From Hyphomicrobiales bacterium (lineage in GTDB: Bacteria > Pseudomonadota > Alphaproteobacteria > Rhizobiales > Afifellaceae): DNA of 5,836 bases. The stretch is from contig JACCSN010000651.1 in the NCBI GenBank assembly GCA_013812985.1, positions 1 through 5,836 on the forward strand, written 5' to 3'. The first letter of the stretch is position 1; every line of letters starts with the position of its first letter. Made by a program: the position numbers and the translations under genes. The notes beneath the pieces are model-generated. The model was not told the DNA's origin and made no database searches. It saw nothing but the letters and a program-made list of their open reading frames with translations. Shown piece by piece: positions 1 to 5,836 of this stretch.

Positions 1-729
<729 letters not shown>

Positions 730-751
730 GAGGTGCTTGGTCGTCGTCCCC

Positions 752-1084
752 TCAATAGATTTCCAGGCAGGCCGCCACGGGATCCTGACCAAAGTCAGCG
801 ATAGCTTCTGCACGGCCTCGCAGTGTCTCAGCGACAAGGGATGTCGGCTGATTGCCGATGCGTAGCCAAATGATTTTCGGCGGCGGGCCGCGAAGCCCGG
901 CAATCTCTGCGAAATCGCTGTCGTGCGAAACGAGCGTGAACCCACCGGCCTTGGCGAGTTCCCAAATCGCTTTGTCATCGGCTTCGGCTAAGCCGAGCAA
1001 CCGAACTTGGCTCGAGCCGGGGAAGAGGTCCGCAAGGTGGTGGCAGAGCTTGAAGCTCAGGTTTTGGTCGAACAGAAGCTTCAT
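752..1084 (-). CDS. DUF5615 family PIN-like protein, candidate toxin of a toxin-antitoxin pair
   Basis: A 110-residue protein of the usual length for DUF5615, a small PIN-like (putative RNase) family related to Mut7-C. The N-terminal [10 protein letters not shown] carries the first acidic position (D6), ADDKAIWELA carries D36 and D37, and LVSHDSDF carries D55 and D57, followed by PPKIIWLRIGN (69-78), the typical family order. The acidic residues are what a metal-dependent PIN nuclease site would need, but RNase activity is inferred from the fold. The start ATG (1084-1082) overlaps the stop of the upstream DUF433 gene as ATGA, implying translational coupling with the antitoxin made first. It converges on serS with only 28 bases between the stops and no terminator hairpin, so transcripts of the two strands may collide. 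The frame is intact and nothing suggests decay. Confidence 0.88.
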   Translation of the reverse strand: MKLLFDQNLSFKLCHHLADLFPGSSQVRLLGLAEADDKAIWELAKAGGFTLVSHDSDFAEIAGLRGPPPKIIWLRIGNQPTSLVAETLRGRAEAIADFGQDPVAACLEIY

Positions 1085-1308
1085 GCCGCGGTTGTCGTGC
1101 GGCGCTCACGGTCGGCGGCATACGCGAGCGCAGCCCGGATATCGGCTTCTGTCAGCTCCGGAAAATCATTAAGAATGCTTTCATGAGACATCCCGGTGGC
1201 GAGCCATCCAAGGATGTCGGCCACAGCAATCCGCATGCCGCGCACGCAGGGCCGGCCGCCGCGCTTGCCTGGCTCCAAGGTAATGATATCGCGATAGTGC
1301 ATGGTCAT
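1081..1308 (-). CDS. DUF433 family protein, candidate antitoxin/DNA-binding partner of DUF5615
   Basis: A 75-residue protein beginning [18 protein letters not shown], with the DUF433 signature [20 protein letters not shown] (17-36), then [23 protein letters not shown] (39-61), the helix-turn-helix-like half. DUF433 proteins are usually paired with DUF5615 and are regarded as VapB-like antitoxins; binding of DNA and neutralisation of the partner are inferred. A longer reading from 1374 is possible, but the added 22 residues are unlike the family. The ATG at 1308 has AAAGAG about 6 bases upstream, and the second ATG at 1302 (MHYRD) is an alternative. The short basic tail RERRTTTAA ends in a TGA overlapping the next start. 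Two palindromes 40-75 bases upstream are possible autoregulatory sites. Confidence 0.85.
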   Translation of the reverse strand: MTMHYRDIITLEPGKRGGRPCVRGMRIAVADILGWLATGMSHESILNDFPELTEADIRAALAYAADRERRTTTAA

Positions 1309-1347
1309 ACTGCTCTTTATCACATTCCCTCGCAAAGGCGCGTGGAG

Positions 1348-1359
1348 CATGGATCCATG
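1348..1359. promoter_or_regulatory. 12-bp perfect palindrome upstream of DUF433, candidate operator
   Basis: CATGGATCCATG is a perfect 12-bp palindrome beginning 40 bases upstream of the DUF433 start. On the minus strand, ATAAAG just ahead of the start is a weak -10-like sequence, which would place this palindrome near the -35 region. Operator function is inferred from position and from the autoregulation usual in toxin-antitoxin operons. Confidence 0.35.
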
Positions 1360-1369
1360 GTCAAGCCCG

Positions 1370-1382
1370 GCCACGTCGTGGC
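1370..1382. promoter_or_regulatory. Second inverted repeat upstream of DUF433 (6-bp arms), candidate operator
   Basis: GCCACG and CGTGGC flank a single central T, a perfect 6-bp-arm inverted repeat. Its centre is about 22 bp from that of the 1348-1359 palindrome, close to two helical turns, so paired binding on one DNA face is possible. The two sequences differ, so they are not copies of one operator. No T-run follows, which argues against a terminator. Confidence 0.3.
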
Positions 1383-1435
1383 AAGACGGAAAAAGATGAT
1401 GGCGGATCGCTTGTCGAACCTCGTTGGCGTTACCC

Positions 1436-1446
1436 CATGAGAATCC
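1436..1446 (+). repeat. Imperfect direct repeat, right copy, at the surE start
   Basis: CATGAGAATCC, containing the surE start codon, matches the left copy at 719-729 with one mismatch. It marks the right edge of the putative inserted segment. Confidence 0.6.
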
Positions 1447-2201
1447 TCGTCACCAACGACGACGGCATTCACGCGCCGGGTCTGGAGGCCGCCGAGCGGA
1501 TCGCCCGAGAACTCTCCGACGAGGTCTGGGTGGTCGCGCCGGAGACCGACCAGTCGGGCGTCGCCCATGCGCTGACCCTTTCCGATCCGATCCGTCTTCG
1601 AAATGTCGGCGAGCGGCGCTTCGCCGTGCGCGGCACGCCGACCGATTGCGTCATCATGGGCTTCAAGGTGGTGATCGGCCAGAAGCCCGATCTCGTCATC
1701 TCCGGCGTCAATCGCGGCCAGAACCTCGCCGACGACATCACCTATTCCGGCACGGTGGCGGGCGCCATGGAAGGCACGCTGCTCGGCATTCCGTCGATCG
1801 CGCTCTCCCAAGCCTATGGCCTCGATACGCGCGACAACCCGCTGTGGGAAACCGCCGAGGCGCACGCGCCGAAAGTCATCGCAAGGCTGATCGAGCAGGG
1901 TTTCGGCTCGGGCACGCTGTTCAACATCAATTTCCCTGACCGCGCGCCGGACGCCGTCCAGGGCGCGATGGTGACGCGGCAAGGCCGCCGCGTGCCGGAC
2001 TGGCTCAAGGTCGAAGAGCGCAAGGACGGCCGCGGTTTTCCGTATTTCTGGATCGGGTTCCAGCGCTCGCACGTGGATCCGGAGGAGGGGACCGATCTGT
2101 GGGCGATCGGCAACGGTCGGATTTCCGTGACGCCCTTATCGCTCGACTATACCGACGAGCGCGCCCGCGAGCGGCTCCTTTCGGCTTTTGATTTGCCCTG
2201 A
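1437..2201 (+). CDS. surE: 5'/3'-nucleotidase SurE (survival protein E)
   Basis: A cytoplasmic, divalent-metal-dependent phosphatase that removes phosphate from nucleoside monophosphates and, in studied members, from short polyphosphate; it is linked to stationary-phase survival. The 254-residue length is normal. The start [16 protein letters not shown] carries metal ligands D8 and D9, DQSG carries S40, and SGVNRG carries N92, all four canonical ligands. They are followed by [26 protein letters not shown] (about 99-124) with the conserved YSGT. Homology fixes the ATG at 1437: no in-frame start lies in the preceding bases and the protein begins exactly at the conserved strand. The bases before it (GTTGGCGTTACCCC) lack a Shine-Dalgarno sequence, unusual for this otherwise well-coupled gene string. 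serS usually lies immediately upstream in related bacteria; here the DUF433/DUF5615 cassette intervenes. No clear promoter is visible in 1309-1436. Confidence 0.96.
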   Translation: MRILVTNDDGIHAPGLEAAERIARELSDEVWVVAPETDQSGVAHALTLSDPIRLRNVGERRFAVRGTPTDCVIMGFKVVIGQKPDLVISGVNRGQNLADDITYSGTVAGAMEGTLLGIPSIALSQAYGLDTRDNPLWETAEAHAPKVIARLIEQGFGSGTLFNINFPDRAPDAVQGAMVTRQGRRVPDWLKVEERKDGRGFPYFWIGFQRSHVDPEEGTDLWAIGNGRISVTPLSLDYTDERARERLLSAFDLP

Positions 2202-2218
2202 CCGGAGCGCGCCAACTC

Positions 2219-3679
2219 GTGTCCGATCAGCCTCGACCTCCGCGCTCGGGCCAAAAGGGAGGAGGGGGGCTTCGTTGCGCCTCGGCGATTCTGCCGACCG
2301 AGCGGGGCAGCCCCGAGCGTCTGCTGCGCTCCGCCGCAGCAGCGCAAGCGCACGGACTGGGCGATTTCGACCAGGTATTCCCGCCTGCGATGTCGGGGAA
2401 CGACGGGCAGGCGCGGGGTGCGTTGGAAGCAGCTGCCTCCGAGGCGGCGGCTGCGCGGGTTGACTGGCTCTTGGCGGTCAGCGCTGACGAGACGCTTGCT
2501 TCCGACATATTCGTCAAGACTGCGCCGGCTCTGCGGCTGCATGATGCGGTTTGGGGAGGGGCGGGGCTAGGCGTTTCCGCGCCTGCATCCCAAGCGCCGC
2601 GACACGCGTCTCCCAGCCCCTCCCCGTCCCTTCGACAAGCTCAGGATGCGGGGGGACGGGAGCAGTCGCGACCTTTTGGCGGGGGCTCGGCCAAGCCCGA
2701 GCCGATCACCCGGCTCGCGGCGCAAGATTTGCCGACCTTCTTCCATGCGGCGCTCGCCTGGTGGATCGGGCCGTCGCATTTCGTCAGGCCAGAGGCGGCG
2801 CTGGCGGCGCTCCAATCGGCGCAAGGCGAGGGCTGGTACGCGGATTATCTTGTCCATCTCTGGCGGAATGTCAGCGCCTACAAGACGGCGCAGCGCCTGA
2901 CGTTCTTTCAGGGCAGCTTGCCTCCCGTGGCGGAAGCCGACCGCGCGCGGCTGATAGATATTCTGCAATGCGAGCCGGTCTATATGCCGGTCCGTCATGG
3001 CGCCTGCGAGCTGCGCGTCCCCTATACGGGCGTGAACCCGGTGATCGAGCGGGAGCAGATGCGCGGGCTGTTTTTCGAGCATGACGAGCTGCGATTTCTC
3101 AGCGATCGCCTGCCGAGCGGGCTCAGGATCGTCGACGCCGGGGCGAATACGGGCAATCACACGCTGTTCTTCGCCGCAATCATGGAGGCGGAGATCGTCA
3201 TCCCCATCGAGCCGCATTTACGCGCTGCGGCGGCGCTGCGGGCGGCCGTGGCGGAGAACGGGCTGGAGAATGTCGACCTCTCGTGCCTCGGCGTCGCCTT
3301 GGGCGACGGGCCAGGGCGGCTGAAAGCCGTGCACTCCGTCGCGGGCGGGCTCGGCGCAACGCGCTTCGCGCCGGACCCGAAAGGGGATACGCGGCTGGCC
3401 CGGCTTGACGCCCTGATACTCGATGCCAACCGCGGACCGGTCGACTTCATCAAGATCGATGTGGAAGGCATGGAGATGGCCGTGCTGAGCGGTGCGGCGA
3501 CGCTGATCGCCAAGGACCGCCCCTTTCTATACGTCGAGGTTCTGGACGAGACGATCGGCGCGTTCCTGGCCTGGGTCGACATAAATTCGTACAGGGTGGA
3601 AAAGCTCTTCCCGGACAAGACGCATTGCAATTACTTTCTCGTTCCAAGCGAAGGTCGAGACAGGCGAGGCTCTCCATGA
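2219..3679 (+). CDS. FkbM family methyltransferase with N-terminal glycosyltransferase-like region
   Basis: A 486-residue protein in two parts. The C-terminal half is an SAM-dependent FkbM methyltransferase: SAM-binding motif I is VDAGANTGNHT (305-315), the acidic ribose-binding position is E331 in PIEPH, and the FkbM signature is FIKIDVEGMEMAVLSGA (410-426). The N-terminal part (about 22-235) starts like a nucleotide-sugar-type strand (ILPTERGSPERLL), has LLAVSADETL where GT-A enzymes carry an acidic motif, and continues with RLAAQDLPTFFHAALAWWIGPSHFVRP; glycosyltransferase-like is a tentative reading. The substrate is unknown; FkbM enzymes typically O-methylate sugars or small molecules. 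The GTG at 2219 has GGAG 11 bases upstream and is the first ordinary start after an in-frame stop. Residues 1-21 look non-homologous, so a later start is possible. Residues about 119-162 are a low-complexity Ser/Pro/Gly stretch containing repeat copy 2. Its stop overlaps the next start as ATGA. Confidence 0.85.
   Translation: MSDQPRPPRSGQKGGGGLRCASAILPTERGSPERLLRSAAAAQAHGLGDFDQVFPPAMSGNDGQARGALEAAASEAAAARVDWLLAVSADETLASDIFVKTAPALRLHDAVWGGAGLGVSAPASQAPRHASPSPSPSLRQAQDAGGREQSRPFGGGSAKPEPITRLAAQDLPTFFHAALAWWIGPSHFVRPEAALAALQSAQGEGWYADYLVHLWRNVSAYKTAQRLTFFQGSLPPVAEADRARLIDILQCEPVYMPVRHGACELRVPYTGVNPVIEREQMRGLFFEHDELRFLSDRLPSGLRIVDAGANTGNHTLFFAAIMEAEIVIPIEPHLRAAAALRAAVAENGLENVDLSCLGVALGDGPGRLKAVHSVAGGLGATRFAPDPKGDTRLARLDALILDANRGPVDFIKIDVEGMEMAVLSGAATLIAKDRPFLYVEVLDETIGAFLAWVDINSYRVEKLFPDKTHCNYFLVPSEGRDRRGSP
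2623..2660 (+). repeat. Short interspersed repeat, copy 2, with flanking 8-bp inverted repeat
   Basis: The core CCCTTCGACAAGCTCAGG occupies 2628-2645. Flanking arms CCCGTCCC (2623-2630) and GGGACGGG (2653-2660) are perfect reverse complements around a 22-base loop, giving a REP-like hairpin. It lies in the FkbM gene and is read as SLRQAQDA (residues 137-144), a different frame from copy 1 in serS. Confidence 0.75.
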
Positions 3680-5667
3680 ACATTCGAGCGGGATTGCAGA
3701 GCCTCATCGTCCTTGCTGTTCTTTTCGGAGCATCCGGCGGGCGGGCTCAGGAACCGTCAAGCGCGGTCCCGCCAACCTTCGCGCCTGCACCAGCGCCGCT
3801 GCCGGCGATGCTGGAGCCGCCATTCCTCCAGGCGACGGTCACGGCGGGAGACCTGCCGCCAGTCCAGGAGCGCATTCCTCAGAGGCCGGCCATCGTAGGC
3901 TTCGACGGGGAGACGACGCGAGTCGGCCGTTACGGCGGCATGCTCGACGTGCTCGGCGGCAGCGCCAAGGACACGCGCACGCTGGTGGTGTGGGGTTATG
4001 CGCGTCTTGTCGGCTATGACCCGAGCTACACCCTGGTCCCTGACCTCGCGGAGAGCGTCGACATCGAGGAAGGGAGGCGCTTCACCTTTCGCTTAAGGCC
4101 CGGTCACCGCTGGTCGGACGGCGCGCCGTTCACCGCCGAGGATTTCCGCTATTGGTGGGAGGACGTGGCGAACGACCCCGAAATGTCGAAATTCGGTCCG
4201 CCGGTGGAACTGCTCGTCGATGGCGAGAAGCCGGTCGTCGAATTCCCCGACGCGGTCACCGTGCGCTACAGCTGGTCGAAGCCCAATCCCTATTTCCTGG
4301 CGGCGCTCGCCGGGGCGCAGCCCTTGGAGATCTACCGGCCGTCGCACTACCTGAAGCAGTTCCACGCCCGCCATGCCGGGCTGGAGACTGTGCAGAAGAT
4401 GGCGGAGGAGGAGGACGAGCGGAACTGGATCGCGCTGCACTTCAGCAAGGACCGATCCTACCGCAACGACAACCTGGACATGCCGACTCTGCAGCCCTGG
4501 GTGCTGAAGACCGATCCGCCGTCCGACCGGTTCCTGTTCGCGCGCAATCCCTATTACCATCGGGTCGACACGGCGGGCTTGCAGCTCCCCTATATGGACC
4601 AGGTGGCGCTGACGATCGCCAGCCCGTCGCTGATCCCGGCCAAGGCGGCGGCGGGGGAGACGGACCTCCAGGGCGCTTATCTCGGCTTCTCCAATTACAC
4701 CTTTTTGAAGCGGGCGGAGGAACGCGGCGGCTACGAAGTCCGGCGCTGGCTGGCCTCGAAAGGTTCGCGCATCGCGCTCTTCCCGAACCTGAACAGCAGC
4801 GACCCGGTCTGGCGGGAGCTTTTCCGCAACGCCGATTTCCGCCGCGCTCTGTCGGTCTCGATCAACCGCGAGGACATCAACAACGCGATCTTCTACGGGC
4901 TGGCCAAGCCCGGCAATAATACGGTGCTGCCGCAATCGCCGCTCTACAAGCGCGAATACCTCACCAAGTGGACGCAATACGACCCCGACCTCGCCAACAT
5001 GATGCTCGAGGCGATCGGCCTCACCGAGCGCAGCCGCGCCGGCCTGCGGCTGCTTCCCGATGGCCGGCCCATGCAGATCGTGGTGGAAACGGCGGGCGAG
5101 GAGGTCGAGCAGACGGACGTGCTGGAGCTCGTCCGCGACGACTGGCGCAAGATCGGCATCGGCCTGTTCATCAAGCCGACGCAGCGCGAGGTCTTCTACA
5201 ACCGTGTGAAAGCCGGCTCAACGCAGATCGGGGTCTGGTCGGGGCTGGAACATGCGCTGCCGAAAGCCTCGTTCAGCCCGGCTGAGCTGGCGCCGCTCAA
5301 TCCCGAACAATTCCAGTGGCCGGCCTGGGGGATGTGGGCGCAGACGAGCGGCCAGTCGGGCGAGGAGCCCGACCTGGAATCGGTGCAGAGGCTGATGGCG
5401 CTGAAAGCGGAATGGGGCGCCATGGAAGACGAGGCGCGCCGCACCGCGATCTGGCATGAGATGCTGGGGATCTGGGCGGACGAGGTGTTCACGATCGGCC
5501 TGGTGCAGGGCGTGGACCAGTTGGTCGTCGTCAGCGACAAGCTTCGGAACGTGCCCGAACGCGGCATCTACAATTTCGATCCTGGCGCCTTCTTCGGCAT
5601 GTATCGGCCGGATACGTTCTGGTTCGACGAGGGCGAGCAGAAGACCGCTTCGGCCGGAACGCCTTGA
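3676..5667 (+). CDS. ABC transporter periplasmic substrate-binding protein, family 5 (peptide/nickel type)
   Basis: The 663-residue periplasmic receptor of a DppA/OppA-class ABC importer, SBP_bac_5 family. The chosen ATG at 3676 overlaps the FkbM stop (ATGA), has GCGAGG before it, and opens a Sec signal peptide: MNIR, a hydrophobic core at about 10-20, and likely cleavage after GRA (residue 24). An upstream in-frame ATG at 3625 would bury that signal behind 17 basic, polar residues. After a Pro/Ala-rich linker (27-45) comes the family signature LVPDLAESVDIEEG...FRLRPGHRWSDGAPFTAEDF (120-158). Further typical segments are FRRALSVSINRE (388-399) and a C-terminal FGMYRPDTFWF. It is longer than the usual 500-550 residues of dipeptide-binding proteins, matching the long rhizobial subgroup. 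The substrate cannot be told: peptides, opines, sugars and other solutes are all known in family 5. No lipobox cysteine is present. Confidence 0.93.
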   Translation: MNIRAGLQSLIVLAVLFGASGGRAQEPSSAVPPTFAPAPAPLPAMLEPPFLQATVTAGDLPPVQERIPQRPAIVGFDGETTRVGRYGGMLDVLGGSAKDTRTLVVWGYARLVGYDPSYTLVPDLAESVDIEEGRRFTFRLRPGHRWSDGAPFTAEDFRYWWEDVANDPEMSKFGPPVELLVDGEKPVVEFPDAVTVRYSWSKPNPYFLAALAGAQPLEIYRPSHYLKQFHARHAGLETVQKMAEEEDERNWIALHFSKDRSYRNDNLDMPTLQPWVLKTDPPSDRFLFARNPYYHRVDTAGLQLPYMDQVALTIASPSLIPAKAAAGETDLQGAYLGFSNYTFLKRAEERGGYEVRRWLASKGSRIALFPNLNSSDPVWRELFRNADFRRALSVSINREDINNAIFYGLAKPGNNTVLPQSPLYKREYLTKWTQYDPDLANMMLEAIGLTERSRAGLRLLPDGRPMQIVVETAGEEVEQTDVLELVRDDWRKIGIGLFIKPTQREVFYNRVKAGSTQIGVWSGLEHALPKASFSPAELAPLNPEQFQWPAWGMWAQTSGQSGEEPDLESVQRLMALKAEWGAMEDEARRTAIWHEMLGIWADEVFTIGLVQGVDQLVVVSDKLRNVPERGIYNFDPGAFFGMYRPDTFWFDEGEQKTASAGTP

Positions 5668-5836
5668 TGCTTGTCTTCCTTGCCCGCCGCCTCTTCATCA
5701 TGGTCTGGACGCTGGTCGGAATCAGCGTCCTCGTCTTCTTCATCATCCAGCTGCCGCCGGGGGATTACCTCACCACCTACATCGCCGAGCTGCAGGCGCA
5801 AGGGGAGGGTGTCGATGAGGAGAAGGTCCAGTTTCT
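5667..5836 (+). CDS. ABC transporter permease (DppB/OppB type), N-terminal fragment cut by window edge
   Basis: The ATG at 5667 shares its A with the TGA of the solute-binding protein gene (TGATG), so translation is probably coupled by re-initiation. The 56 visible codons begin MLVFLARRLF, a short basic cytoplasmic N-terminus. A hydrophobic membrane segment follows at about 10-28 (IMVWTLVGISVLVFFIIQL), then PPGDYLTTYIAEL. The pattern of basic start, first membrane helix and (A/P)PGD is typical of the first transmembrane helix of DppB-type permeases. It would form the channel for the substrate delivered by the preceding periplasmic protein; a second permease and ATPases would be expected beyond the edge. 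The frame runs open to base 5836. Confidence 0.9.
   Translation, partial: MLVFLARRLFIMVWTLVGISVLVFFIIQLPPGDYLTTYIAELQAQGEGVDEEKVQF

Noticed and set aside
1309..1374. Longer DUF433 reading from an ATG at 1374
   Set aside because: The 22 added residues are not DUF433-like and the palindrome would fall in coding sequence; the ATG at 1308 has a purine-rich site before it.
1370..1382. Rho-independent terminator
   Set aside because: The arms are only 6 bp with a 1-base centre and no T-tract follows on either strand.
1320..2072. Open frame of 250 residues on the minus strand opposite surE
   Set aside because: It is a shadow of surE, Arg/Ala/His-rich with no family resemblance; SurE on the plus strand has all its catalytic motifs.
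3625..3675. Upstream ATG start for the solute-binding protein
   Set aside because: It would place 17 polar, basic residues before a good signal peptide and overlap the FkbM gene by more than 50 bases; the ATGA-coupled ATG at 3676 fits better.
4152..4919. Plus-strand 255-residue frame inside the solute-binding protein gene
   Set aside because: A +1-frame shadow rich in Arg, Gly and Pro; the overlapping frame carries clear family 5 motifs.
4093..4977. Open frame of 294 residues on the minus strand opposite the solute-binding protein gene
   Set aside because: A GC-driven antisense frame with Arg/Val/Leu-biased composition and no recognisable motif.

Overview
This GC-rich window fits a chromosomal segment of an alphaproteobacterium, probably Hyphomicrobiales (Rhizobiales). 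The grounds are the serS-surE gene pair, which is commonly adjacent in that class, the rhizobial look of the large solute-binding protein, and the GC-rich codon use. The genus cannot be told from the sequence.

Layout. Bases 1-723 hold the C-terminal part of seryl-tRNA synthetase (serS, + strand). Bases 752-1308 hold a two-gene unit on the opposite strand: a DUF433 antitoxin-like gene followed, with a 4-bp ATGA overlap, by a DUF5615 PIN-like toxin candidate. Bases 1309-1436 are a non-coding spacer with two perfect palindromes next to the DUF433 start. The + strand then carries surE (1437-2201), a two-part protein with a C-terminal FkbM-type methyltransferase (2219-3679), a family 5 extracellular solute-binding protein with a signal peptide (3676-5667), and the first 56 codons of an ABC transporter permease (5667 to the edge). 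The last three genes overlap by 4 bp and 1 bp, so they are almost certainly co-transcribed.

The main observation is how the toxin-antitoxin-like pair sits here. The end of serS contains a strong Shine-Dalgarno sequence (GGAGGAG, 705-711) followed at the right distance by ATGA, in which ATG overlaps the serS stop. The next bases, ATGAGTATCC, repeat the true start of surE (ATGAGAATCC) with one mismatch. The simplest reading is that serS and surE once overlapped as ATGA. The 717-bp DUF433/DUF5615 cassette then landed exactly at that junction, leaving an 11-bp imperfect direct repeat and separating surE from its ribosome binding site.

A second theme is a short interspersed repeat with core CCCTTCGACRRGCTCAGG. 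One copy adds eight in-frame residues to SerRS just before motif 3. The other lies inside a low-complexity linker of the FkbM gene and is read in a different frame. The gene normally expected after surE in many alphaproteobacteria (pcm, isoaspartyl methyltransferase) is absent; the FkbM/ABC-transporter operon takes its place.
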